Made by a program: the position numbers and the translations under genes | The notes under the pieces: model-generated | Told to the model about the DNA's origin: nothing | What the model saw: only the letters and a program-made list of their open reading frames with translations | Databases searched by the model: none | NCBI GenBank assembly: GCA_946803715.1 | Contig: CAMPET010000269.1 | Location: forward strand, 9,997 to 73,996 | Direction of reading: 5' to 3' | Source of the DNA: Beroe ovata | Lineage: Eukaryota > Ctenophora > Nuda > Beroida > Beroidae | DNA: 64,000 bases | Part shown: piece by piece, positions 32,377 to 45,100 of the stretch | How the letters are laid out: the number at the start of each line of letters is the position of its first letter | Position numbering within the stretch: position 1 is the first letter of the stretch

Positions 32377-34663
32377 TCAACAAGATTCAAGCCATGGCGT
32401 CCACACGCCTCCAAACCGATTGGGGTCAGATGCCGGGTCCTTGGGCTTGTTTTTCGGTTTCACAGTTCTTGTTCTGTAGTAGTTCAGCCTGTCCAACATG
32501 GTTTGCACCACATCAGGGTTCTCAGCTGAAATCTCGTTAGTCTCTGCAGGATCTAGGATCACATTGTACAACTCCGCTCTATTGGGGTACCCACTTCCTG
32601 CCATCATGTACTCCAAGTCACTGTCGTATCTCTCCCTATCTGCTCTGTGAATTGTGAACTGCTCCTCAAACCCCCCATTTCCCATCTTAGGGGGAGGTAT
32701 CCAGTCCCCCTTCCCCGGGTTTCCAGTGTACAGTTTCCACGGCCCCACCCTTATTGCAGCATTGTGCAGAATTGGGTCAATGTTCACCAGGAATTCTGTT
32801 CGGTTACTCCTCCCTCTTCCCGATATTGCCGCCCACTGGTTCACCCCATCTATGTCCCCCAAATCGGGCCCACTGCACTCCTCACTATCCACTCCGCAAG
32901 CAGCCAGGTGAGTCAGGGTGGGCAGCCAATCGGTGACGTGGATCAGTTCGTTATTGATCCGCATCCCGGGTAGCATGGGAGAGTGGACGAACGATACCGA
33001 CCTAATCCCTCCCTCCCAGTAAGTGTGTTTTCCTCCTCGGAGAGGGTAGTTTATCTGGCCCTTGTTAAGTCCCTGAATAGGGCCCCCGTTATCACTGAAA
33101 AATATGAATATCGTGTTTTCCCAAAGTCCCGTTTCCTTGAGCGTTGACACCACCTCTCCCGCCGCATCATCCATAGCCGTGATCATTGCGAGTAGAGTTT
33201 TCCGATCTTCGTTAAAAACAATCCCATCGTAGAGTTTCCTATACTTAGGCGGCACCTCGGGCGGGTTATGTACACTCTGGATGGGAAAGTAGAGAAAGAG
33301 CGGTTTTGTCTGGTGTTTAGCCTGGTGGTCCTTGATAACGTGACGGGCTCGCTGGGCGTACAGGTAGGTCGAATAGGTTCCGTTCCCGCTCCACATCACT
33401 TTGCTCGTGGTGTTGTTGTTCTCGTCCAATGTATCCAATCTGAGGCAGGTTAAAGTAAGAGATAGTTAGAGATGAAATGAGAGGGAGGATCTCCAACTTT
33501 TGGATGAGAAGGTTCCGGAGGATTTAGCGAGTTTTAGTCACAGCGCATGGTGATGGTGATTCATGAAGTGCAATCAATCCAAGAAACATGTAATTCAAGT
33601 ACCTGTAGTCGAAGTAGTCTAGCACCAGTTTCCGATAGTAAGATTCATGACCGTTGTAAAAGCCGAGGGCGGTGTCAAAGCCTCGCTGAGTGGGTGTCAG
33701 CGCCCACGAACAGAAGCCGAGATGCCATTTTCCTATGGAATGAGTAATGTACCCCAGCTCCTTCATGTAGTTTGAGATCAGCTTCTCCTCGACCCCAACC
33801 CCGAACGGTTCACCCTGTGGAACAGAATGATTTGTAGTTTCAGATTGTTTAGGAATCAAGATTTTCTTGGATTTAAGTTCAGTCTGGGGTCTTGATGTCC
33901 CGAAATGAAGGGGATAGATTCATTCTCTTCAGGCGTAGCGTAAGAAGGCCCACCCTCCTCCACTCACAGCATTGATGGTGTCATGGTTGAGTCCGAGTCT
34001 GGAGGGGTATTTCCCCGTCATGAGCGCGGATCTGGTGGGAGAGCAGATCTGCTGGACGTAGTGCTGCTCCAGAATAGTCCCTGGAGAGAGAGGGGAGGAT
34101 TAGGGCCTTCGGGCAATGGCAAATTAGAGGATCAATTAGGGGAACATAGCGAAGAGGGGGAGAAGAATTAGGGGTTGGGTGTCGGGTCTCACGAAAAGGG
34201 AAGGTCGGAAAATAAGGATCTGCTTTCCAGAACTGTATCGAAACTTTGAAACTTGTTTATATACCCGTGTTAGCGAGTTGAGTGAGTGTTGGAGCTATAG
34301 CCAGAGAATCGTGCCATGGCATATCTCCCCAACCTGAGTGTTACCATGGTGATGTTAGTGTTGCCATGGTGATGTTAGTGGAGAATGGTCTCTAGCAAAA
34401 GTGGTGTCAAACAAAGGTGATGTCAAGGAAAAAGTGGTGTCAAGTAAGAGTGGTGTCAAGGGGAAAGTGGTGTCAAGTAAGAGTGATGTCACGGAAAGTG
34501 GTGTCAATAAAAAAATGGTGTCAGTGAGTACTGTGGTAACAGCAGATTTCTACTCACCCAGATCATCAGCAACAAACATCACAATGTTAGGCTGCTTCAC
34601 CGTTCCCCCCATCACAGTCAGCAAACCACCAATCAGGATCAAGAGTAGTCCTACTCGACCCAT
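32377..34663 (-). CDS. Arylsulfatase (arylsulfatase B/I/J-like), secreted or lysosomal
   Basis: Five exons on the minus strand (34663-34558, 34333-34265, 34080-33968, 33814-33603, 33439-32377) give 520 aa in continuous phase. A signal peptide (MGRVGLLLILIGGLL) precedes the first sulfatase strand PNIVMFVADDLGW, whose Asp pair binds Ca2+. The formylglycine signature CSPTRSALMTGKY has Cys71 as the residue converted by the formylglycine-generating enzyme. GKWHLGF is the second sulfatase signature, and FFSDNGG carries further metal ligands. All key residues are present, so the enzyme should be active on a sulfate ester, probably of a glycosaminoglycan or other sulfated polysaccharide, in the lysosome or outside the cell. 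Length is normal for the B-type branch. The first intron (about 34,396-34,530) is a GGTGTCAAG-type minisatellite. Confidence 0.93.
34396..34535. repeat. AAGTGGTGTCAAG minisatellite in arylsulfatase intron 1
   Basis: About eight imperfect copies of a 15-17-bp unit with core GTGGTGTCAAG. Read along the transcribed strand of the host gene the core is CTTGACACCAC, the same word found in introns of other genes in this window. Confidence 0.85.
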
Positions 34664-34667
34664 TGTA

Positions 34668-34675
34668 TCACGTGA
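34668..34675. promoter_or_regulatory. TCACGTGA palindrome next to arylsulfatase start
   Basis: An E-box-type palindrome ends 5 nt upstream of the arylsulfatase start codon (minus strand). It matches the core of the CLEAR element (TFEB/MITF family), which controls lysosomal genes in vertebrates. Function here is inferred only. Confidence 0.35.
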
Positions 34676-36167
34676 TTTGGGTTGTTAGTTGCCCTCTTTC
34701 TGTATCGTAAATAGAGTTTCACTATATTTCACCTGTCTCATGATAAATTTTTGGATATGAATAGAATTAATTCGTATCAATTTGGCTGAAGGAATGAAAC
34801 AAGTTCTAAGGAAACAACAACAAAGCAACGCACGGCAAAACACTCACGTTGAAACATGAGACTCCTGCTTGTATCTTATCTGTAGAATATTTGTTGTGTT
34901 TTTACAGGGGGTTGAGAGATAAGACAAACTTCAGTCCTGCAGTTCGCCGATAAGTGAGAAATTCTCCATGGAGTTGTGTGGAAACCTTCACAGGAATGAA
35001 GTCTTGAAAACCCAGCAGATAGTGTCGAGGCTCAAATTAGTATTCTCTAAGTATGATACATGTCTCCAAAGAAAGTGTCTTGTCACTCTTGTGGTCGTGA
35101 CTTAGCGATCCGTATGAGTCATGAGAATGTCTTACATGAGATTTGATTCACACCATATTATCGCCTGTCGGTATACGAGATGAAGCTGCTTACGGATCAC
35201 CCACACACACACACACCCACACACANATCACTAGAAAAAGCTGCTGTGTTTCTACACGTGATGTGGCGGCAGTCTGTCAAATATGCCGCGTTCTTTTTCA
35301 TATCATAGAGTTTAGAATAAAGAACGCCAGATGCCGCGAACAGAAACAACCAAATACCATTTGGTTTTGGAAAAAATACTCATATATATGCAACGTGATA
35401 CCGTTGTAATACTGATTGTAATTTACTGGCTAGTTTGTGATTCGCATGAAGACTCTAGTGTGCCACATTCGCATATGTGTTGATGAGACCTAATCATTGA
35501 TTACAGCATAATATTTGCTCTATTGAAACATATAACACGCCTTTTTTTGCCATCATCTAATTATGTCGTAGCATCTTGTGGCTCTAATCATACCTAATAC
35601 AGTATGCGTTTGGTCGGCCATACACTGTGTTCACAAATTTTGGCACTTTTCCAAAATATGTTCCCCTCGACTGCCGTTATATGTGAATTTTTATTCGTAT
35701 ACTTACCACATAGTTAAGTGTAGTTCCACCGCGGTTCTTTATGAAGGAGTAGGTCTGTACTACGCGTAGTTTGCGGTATGTAAAGTTAAAAGTAACTTTG
35801 GAATTTCGGAAACAATTCGTTTTGTCGCAGTTCCTTATGTCCTCTCTCCCTATTGCTACTGCACTATAATTATAGCATCGAATAACAATCAGTGTGATCC
35901 CTGTCCTTTGCACTGTACTATACTGAGTATGCAATATACATTGTACATTATATATTCCATGTACATTGTACATTATATATTGTACAACAATACATTCAAT
36001 GTACAGTGTTATAACAAACAAATGCACACCGATACACAATAAACGTTGACTATAATTGTGGCTCTGCTTTTGTTGATCCGTTTTCTTGTTCTATTTTCTT
36101 TCATTCTCATTTCTGATTAACAATTGAATCTAACTAATTACTGTGAATGATCATTAGCTGAAATCAG
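34676..36167. other. Intergenic, head-to-head spacer between arylsulfatase and the LIM gene
   Basis: It contains a short CA microsatellite with an N at 35226, one TTTATGAAGGAGTAGG phrase (35738-35754) and a cluster of ATGTACATTGTACATTATATAT palindromes (35,930-36,005). No gene was seen. Confidence 0.5.
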
Positions 36168-36174
36168 GAAGAGT

Positions 36175-39100
36175 ATGCCGATACCGACACTCCAACTCTT
36201 CAATGCAACTTACGAGGACGTCAATGTTGGTAAGTCCAACTCAGGTTGCTAGGGGAACAAGGTTGCTAGGGAACCACGGTTGCTAGGGAACAAGGTTGTT
36301 AGGGAACCGCGGTTGCTAGGGAGTTGTTGCTTTAGAACTGCCTTCTTATTCAGCCCATATACCTACCACACTCTTTGATTTCATTGTTGATAACCCGTAT
36401 CCTTCTTACAGATGGTAAGTCCTTATTCTGTAAGTTTCAATGTGTGGGTCAGTCCGGGACAAGTTCAATCTATGCTGACCTCATGATCGATCACTTCAAA
36501 TAGAATTTGAATCATTTTGACAGTAGTTTATGGGATTCCTTTGGTTTTGAAGTTGATACTGCAAGTTTCCTTTTTAATTTTACATCTCATCCAAAGCATC
36601 GTTTTCAGCACATTTTTCTGTTTTTTCTGTTTGAAAGCACACTTGAGGGACCCTACTTGTTGTTTTCAGAATGTTGAAAAACTCTTTGGCAAGCAGCCAA
36701 TTAAATTGCAATCTTGGAAAATTAACAAATCCTCAGATTCAATGCTGCTTCATTCATTTTCCACATCTAACTTCTTCACGATTCCATTGTTATGCTTTAA
36801 GTACATATTCTTTACTGCTTGTCACTTAATGACAAATCTAACAAGTTGAGGCTGATTTTAGCACGTGAATACTCGATTCTCATTGGTCAATGGTCACCGG
36901 AGTAGAGAATGTTTCGCTCAAATGGAAGTGATATTGTTCAAATTTCTGGCAGCACTTTTTATTATAAGTTTCAATTGCTTCTTGATTAGTTCGTATGCTT
37001 CAATAAGTTCAGAAACTGTACTTAAACGTCCTGGAGACACTTTTTGTGAAGGATCATTAAAGTCTAATAAGGGAAAGTTTCTGCAGTAATTAGAGACATA
37101 CTCTCAACTTGGATAACTGAGGCGGATACTTACTGAGCAATTTGGGAAGCACACATCACTTATCACTTAATCATGGGCTCAAGTGGATCTAAGAAGAATC
37201 CTGAGCCAGTGACGTCCACAGCGTTTGGGGGAGGGCAGCAAAACAGTACCAAATCCAGACAGAGCAGCTCCAAGAAGGACAGGATAGTTGAACCAATACA
37301 GGATTTCAAGGAAATGATCGGTGGCCAAGGACAGATTAAGAAATCGAAGAAGTTGAAGGGAGTAGCGTCCCTCCATAACTCTTCTACTACGTGTACGTTA
37401 ATATAAAACCCATTCTCTCTTCAATATTCCAGTCATAGCACTTTCGTTTAAATCTTACTCGATAAAGCTCGAAGTTCAAAGACAGATGGGTCAAATATTA
37501 TTCTACAATTTTACTTCAATTTATTAAGGGTGTTTCCCTTCTTATCTTTTCGTACTAACTTCTGGGTGATCAATCGGGTTTATATTTCGCTCCAACTCTA
37601 TCTGGAACATTCTCTAACCCCCTATCCCATCTTCTCTCCCCGCCAGTGCCGGCCCAAGAAACGAAAGCGGCAGTTGACATGAACAAGGAGGTGGACGATC
37701 TCACGGAAATGATGATGCGGTGTCTCGAGAATGCCGATGTGGAAAACTTTGTCGGTAAATATCGAGTTGGGTAGAGTTTTTGCAGGAGTTTTCTGCAGGG
37801 GTTTTCGTGCGAAATCAACGAATAATCAAGCGCGTATTTATTATCTATCAGTTGAACAAAATTTTAAGATCATATTGTCATTCACAAACGCATGGTACAT
37901 ATCCGGTCCTTAGACCAAAGTAATTGGAATCATCATGCTAGCACCAATCCATTACCTCAATTATGTGATTGGTGACAATTAAAGCAGGACTCACCGTACA
38001 AAAAAGGTATACGACAAAAACTTTGATATCTGTCTCCCTATCTATACAGAATGCAGGCAGGATATGAAAGTCTAGACTCCTGTTTTTGTTCAATCGAAAC
38101 TCTTTCCACCATTTGGATTCTGTTTTTGCTTCTATGCTCTATAAAATGGTCCTTGAACCGGGACAGAACCTCCGATTCGATATCGTGGTGCCTTCTGGAG
38201 CTAGCCACAAATACGTTAGAGTACAATTTCTATCACGCAACAAATGAATAATGTCTACTCGAGACAAAACTGTCTAGAGAGTAGTACAAGTCTTCTTCAC
38301 TTCCGGTCAACTTCACAGTTTTATACCCGCTCTCATGTCACTTGGGCAAGAGATTTTCTGGACCTGAACTTGTTTTAACACGGCCCGATCTAAATGTGTT
38401 AGAACTACAGCTGGTATGCGTGTAGTATACTTCAACAAACTCACGGTTTAACTCACAGCAACACATGATGTTTTCAGTATTGTTGTTTTTGATTTGTTTC
38501 GTTGATTGTCAACTATTTTTAATTTTATGTCATCAGAGCTGCTGGATGGAGCCATTTTTCTTATTTTCACAACTTTTTTTGCTTCTCGGATGCTTGCAGA
38601 GTGTTTTGCATTGTTATGCAAAGTGAGGAAATAATATTCTACTATTTGCTAAATATTTAATACACGTGTTAATATGGTTTCTTTCCAGATTCTGAAAATA
38701 GTTTTACATTTCTACCATTCTTTTCTTTTCTCTCGATTCTTTATTCTCTAGTTTGGACACTTGGATCAACTTGAAAATCTCCCATCACTTCACAATCACA
38801 TTCTCAATCCACATAAGTGTGAAATTATCTCATGCTGCGTCGTCGTGTCGATCACCATATTTTTTGAGTAAAACCCGTAATCTGATTCTTCCTCAGCCCA
38901 TTTCCATTGTTCCCGCCTTATCAATATGTTTTTGTGGGGTCTGCCGTTCCCCTATAATAATCACCTTGTTTCTTGAAGTCACACACCCAATACCAATATT
39001 ATATATCCAGAATTTCATCCTTATCGCCCTCCTGCCACATTGCCGCGTTTCTGTGTTGTCTATCTCTGTAAGACTCGCAGGTGTGTGTATGATTAATTGC

Positions 39101-42100
39101 ATGATGCAAACACCATTCCTCCTCGCATAATTTCACGGTTTGAAACCCCTCTTCCCAAGTCACGTGACTATAGTTATTGACACGTGTCGGTTACCATGGT
39201 AACACGTGGCAGTTGTCATGGTAACGGATTGGACACAGGATAGGGATAGTCTGCACCTGCACTATACAGTGAACACCTGGTCTACTGTCTCGGATAATTT
39301 AACCCAACCTCAGTTCAATTATATCGAACTTGGTCACCCTGAACGGCACCTCCCATGCCATGGTTTGTCATCTGAGTATGACTTCGGGGCGTCATACTTT
39401 TCATCCTATACAATGACCCATTTCCAATCTATTGCATCGCTGCTCAACTGTACTTACAGTGAAAATTGAGAATCTAGAGCTGTAATATTGTATCTGGGTG
39501 TGTGAGATTGATAAATGGATGAAAGCTCGCACACTTAGAATTAAATTAGCTGAGATATCATTAGAAGTTTCAACATCTCATCGAAATAAGATATCCTACC
39601 TAGCTATCTGAGCTCCAGTATTTAGAAACAATATGTTTCATCTAGATACAAACTCTGTGACATAAGATACTATGAAATCTCATTTCATTTCATCCCCCTT
39701 GTACAGTACGCCCCTTTTTGCTCACTAACGACCTCAGAAACTTTGTTTTTCTCAATTTGATTTTCAACTCATCCCATTTTCATATTTTATGAACATTCTA
39801 ACATAAAGTATTTGTTATTTGTCCAGCTGTACCTTACGCTTTTCCTGGCACTAGGTCAAATGTCCATCTTTTGTCAACGTCCTTTACATGTGTCATTTTA
39901 TCTCCATTTTTTTGCGAAATTTGATACCGATATTGTCCAATAATTGAGTACTTGTAAGTCTGTCGTTCACTTTCCCGCATTACAACCGTTAATTAGAACG
40001 GACCGTGTTTCATCTGTTCTGTTTCATTTTTCCCGTTTTCATCATTTAAACCGCGCTAAATCACATTACAAGTAGCTATCACGGTCCCCAACCCATACCT
40101 AGTTAGCAACGTGCAGCTGTTACCATGACAACCAAATGACAGCATTCGGTAGTCTCGGATCCGAATCAGACTCGGAGTGGGAGGATGATCCAGACTTTAT
40201 TCACGGTGAGTGTCTTTTTATTGTCTACATTGGAGACACAAGACGGGTCTATATTGTCGGAGAGTCTCATGTCTCACATAGAGACATTGTCTCAATATGA
40301 GAAATGCGCGGATTGTATCCTGAAATGAAAGTGGTTACTGAGTGAGTGCCTTTACTGAGAAAGACTCGTTAGTGCCTTTCTCAATTTCCCGGTTTTCGGT
40401 CGGCATTGTTGTTTTTTACGAATTTTTCTAGAATGCATAATATATTCCGTGGAACATTATATCATAGTACGTGTGTTCGGCAGCTGACTTTTCAAAGTTA
40501 ATGTAGTAGAACCTTTCATTCACTGAAATACTGAAATATACCGTTTCGCCGACTATGAATGCGAAGGTTTTCATTTAACTCTAAAATAGACTATAGACTA
40601 TTATAGGGTAACTTTCTGACTATATAACTTTGTGAAACTTTTAGTGATAATACCTACAACGCTGTTTATTGTTTGTGAAACATAGTTTGAAAAGTTTTCT
40701 TTTCATCCATGAATGTTTATTAAACGTGTGATCACCAAACATTATTTCGATCATTTTTGACGAAACATGTTAAAAACGCTGTGCAATTTTCAAATTAATT
40801 CTCGCAATATTTTTAAACCCCCCTCTTGAATGGTGGATAAACATGTCAGACACATTTTATATCCTCTTACTATGATATGTTGTTATTTCGACTCTATTCA
40901 CTGTTATTTTGCTTGTTAGGACATTCATGTCGATCATTCCTAGCTGTTTGTGTTTATGAAGGAGTAATGCAGTGCTGGCATTATCATAGACACAATAGGA
41001 ATAACCGCTTTTTAAAACACAGTTACTAAGACCGCTGGAGGAAGCTGACAATTGCCCTGCCAGTTTCGTTCCGCGATCATCCTTGCAGTATTACATATTT
41101 CCTTCCCCATTCCTTCCATTCCTTCCCCATTCCTTCCATGATGTCATTGGACATCTTCTCCCGCTTTATAGTCTCTCTATTTTCTCACTATCGTCAACAA
41201 AGATTGCCCAAATATGCTTCAATATTTTGCACTTGCATTGCCCTGCGAATATTTTGTCAGAGAGAATTGCTTATGTAGATTGTAGCTGCAGCTGTCAAGC
41301 TAATGGCTGGTTATCGGTAGCAATTTCACAAGAAACACACACAAAACATATCGTTATAGTCTGCGTAACACATATTTACTCCTTCATAATGGTCAGCATC
41401 TCTATGCGAGAGCATGTAATTGTAGTGTCAAACGTGTTCATTAGAGCACTCTAGTTGCTATATTTAGAGCACTCTAGTTGTCATGCAGTCACACTCAGAG
41501 TGTCCCATATCTTGTCATCATTAGCCATGGCATCTCATCTCAGCAATTTTCGTGAAAATATTAGTTGAGCGACGTTCAGAGCAATTGCATAATATTCGGA
41601 AGTCTAACAAATGATGAGAAAGCCACAACTTTGAATCGAACTGGATTTGTTTGAATTTCTTAGAATATGCGCTTCATACAAGTAGTACTCAAACTTTAAA
41701 AGAGCACTTTTTCGTACTTCGCGATTCGTATGTATCTACTAAAACAACGCAGTAGTAGAAAAAAACACTCAGTTTACTTTTTTCACCAAATATTTCTTAC
41801 ATCATGTATCTCGTTAACAGCTGTTATATACCCTAAGTTCACTGGCTTCGCAGTGGTGTTATCACGTTGTTTGCTCCCGGAAACGCATTCTAAAACACCC
41901 TAGCATGACGTGTTCCTGGAGAAAATCTTTGTTAGTTAGCTCCTTTATAATTTTCACTTTTTATTATTACTCAGTTCTTATCAATTCCGCGCGGTGCGAT
42001 GCTATAGGTAGGTTCTCTTCAAGACCACCAACAGTGTAGTAGTAGAGTACTTTCCATCAGAAATTCCCCTAGCGAATTCCTCCTACTTAGTATAATCTAA

Positions 42101-45100
42101 ATCATGTAAATAGTATAATCCAATCTGCCACCGTGTGGAGATGAAGGTCTTCACTCGATCAATATCTGCTGGACACAGATGTCCCTGCTGGAGCATTGGA
42201 ATCGGTGGGTCCAATTCTGCAACAATCAGTGTCATATCATAGGTATTACAGTCATTAGTCAGTATCAAATATTCGAGTTCGGGGTCAGCATTTTATTATC
42301 GGGGGACTTCAGTCCGTCACATGAATAGTTTCCCATGATCTGTGATCACCGCGTCTCCCTCACCTTACACACAAACTCATGGGAACACCTATTGTTTTTA
42401 CCCAGAACACTCTATCCTGAATTAAATTCTCCCCATTCTCCCTCACCGATAAGCCCCATCCTCGAAGTTGAGCTGGTCACACTCGCACGGTGTCAGCGGA
42501 TTCTCACTGTAGTTGAGCGGTGTCACTCGTATCCTCTTCAACACCAGCACCCACCACCTATAACAACACCTCCACACCACCACCACTATCACTATGATTA
42601 TCAGCAAAACCACGGTTAAACTGACGGTAAGTGCGAGCGTCACTGCGTCCGGGTTTGTCGGTGTCTCCGTGGGGCGATCGTGGCATTCCCCCACCCCCGT
42701 CATGAGGTTGTGAACACAGTCCTGGGTGTCGGGGTCGCAGTATCTGACCCTGGAGAGGGACGGACCACACGGTTCGTACCGGACAATGGTCTCGTGGATG
42801 TTAGCTACGAGCGGGCATTTGGTGTCGAAACACGCGACGAGACGGAATTGTTTCCCCGTGACATGTGTTGTCATGGTGATGAGAAGGAGTAGGGGGAAGT
42901 GCGTGCAGACCATCCTGGGATAGGGTGAGATGAATGATAAGAGAGTATAAAGTACTGTTTTGATGAAAATCTGATGATAAAACAATGCTGAGCCACGTTG
43001 GATATTCAATGAGAGAGAGAAATGATCATCAAGTTTAAATCACGCATATTATTCGACTGCCTGATTCCGATTGGTCATCAGAAATAACTTTGTAACGGAG
43101 GGGGAGATCTTCTCCGGCCACAAAACATATCAACAACTCCATCAGAAATTGTTTATTTTCAACAAATTTGAAGCTAACTTGAATCGGGTTTATCATTTTG
43201 ATAAGCATCTTTAAAAAGACGGTATTGTTAGTACAACATTCATCAAAGTAGTGTAAGTAGAATCAATCTTGTAGGAATTCATTGTTTACTAAAACGATTA
43301 TTGTTACAAAAGAGTTACCGATATAAGTTTAAACGAGGTGCAATATAGAGCGCGCGTTTTTAAACGCAGAATCATTGTTTGTTTTTGCACGTGTAGCGCG
43401 CGCAGGGGGCGTCAGCAGCGGCCGTTTTGTCAACATCCTTTGCTTATTCCATGATCATGACGTGTTGGATATACTGCCACCTGTGACCATGTGTCATGGG
43501 AATTAGGAGACAGAGAATTCAGCCGGGGATGAACACTGTTCTAAATAAATTTCAAATTCACGACGATTTTTTTCAAAATAAGAGCCTCAAATTTGGATGT
43601 TGTGTGTGTAACCTGTTATCTGTGAGTATGATCGATGTTATCGTATAGACTTGAGTGACCTCTTACAAGTCTCCCTAATTCACTGACTCACGCTTTGTTC
43701 AGGGCTGTGTGCAAAGTGTAAAGAAAACATAATCGGTCACGAAAACGGTTGCAAAGCTCTGGGTGCACTTTACCATGTCAACTGCTTTGTCTGCCAGAAA
43801 TGCAGTGAGTTGTCCCATTATAGTGTCTTACTCGTGCAACAAGATCATCATCTACTGTCACGAACTCGCCATTTCCTGGCAAATGTCCAACTCTCCTCCC
43901 TCTTTCAGGAGATCCGCTGGTTAAAAAACCATTCTACCACACTGATGGGTTGACGTACTGCGAAAAGGACTACCTGGATACACTGGAGAAGTGTGATGTG
44001 TGCAATGATCACATCAAGGAAAGGGTTAGTCACCTGAAATGGGAGTTACGACTCAACTCTATGTCAACTTACGGATAACACCTCAGGGAAGCGAGAGAGG
44101 ACCAAAATTCCATCGGGAATCGAATCAGCGCCCAAAAATACCTAGGAATAGTCGATATTCCTATGAAAATTGGACAAAAAATTTTCCCCAAATTTTGGAT
44201 CTGAGTATCGGTTAAATTGTAATCGATGATGTTCACACTTTTATATCTCGTTTTCGGAGGTCTCTAATGGGGGCTTGAATAGCTCTGACGACAATTATTT
44301 TCCATCAAATCATCTCTCCTACTCTCACACTACAAATATCAACCGTTTTCACGATCATGCGGAGCTCACACATGCCGTGAGACCACGCTCAAATCACGAT
44401 TTCTTTCCCTTGGGAAGCAAACGCTACAAAAACGCGAAAATCATTGGGACACACAAAATGGCCAAAATCAATTTTGCAGAAAACATACAAGAAATAGGTG
44501 TTCCTAGCCCAATTTTTGACGTAGAATCCAAATCTGGAGGAATTTTTGAGCTAGCTCATCGGGAAACAGGTGAAACTTTTCATTCCTCCTAAGATTTGAG
44601 TACCGAAGTCACATGACGGACAGCTCATCAGGGAAGCAAGATAGGGCCGAAATTCGATCGGGAGTCGATTCAGCGTCCAAAAATACATAGGAATACATGG
44701 TATTTGTATAGAAATCGGACAAAAAAGTTTTTTCGTATTTCTGATCTGAGTATCGGTAGAAAATGAAGTGAGTGACTCCACACTTTTATACTCCATTTTT
44801 GGAGGTGTATAATGACTACTTTTCTGACATTTACGAAACTANTGGGTTGACGTACTGCGAAAAGGACTACCTGGACACACTGGAGAAGTGTGATGTGTGC
44901 AATGATCACATCAAGGAAAGGGTTAGTCACCTGAAACGGGAGTTACGACTCAACTCTATGTCAACTTACGGATAACACCTCAGGGAAGCGAGATAGGACC
45001 AAAATTCCATCGGGAATCGAATCAGCGTCCAAAAATACCTAGGAATAGTCGATATGCCTATGAAAATTGGACAAAAAATTTTCCCCAAATTTTGGATCTG

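Noticed and set aside
36415..36417. Three-base micro-exon ATG between CAG and GTAAGT
   Set aside because: The acceptor and donor touch by chance; no phase or product supports it.
36517..36849. 110-aa hydrophobic frame after the 36175 exon
   Set aside because: T-rich low-complexity intron sequence gives Phe/Leu-rich translation; no signal of a real gene.
38753..39130. 125-aa frame
   Set aside because: No family features, no splice logic, ordinary intron composition.
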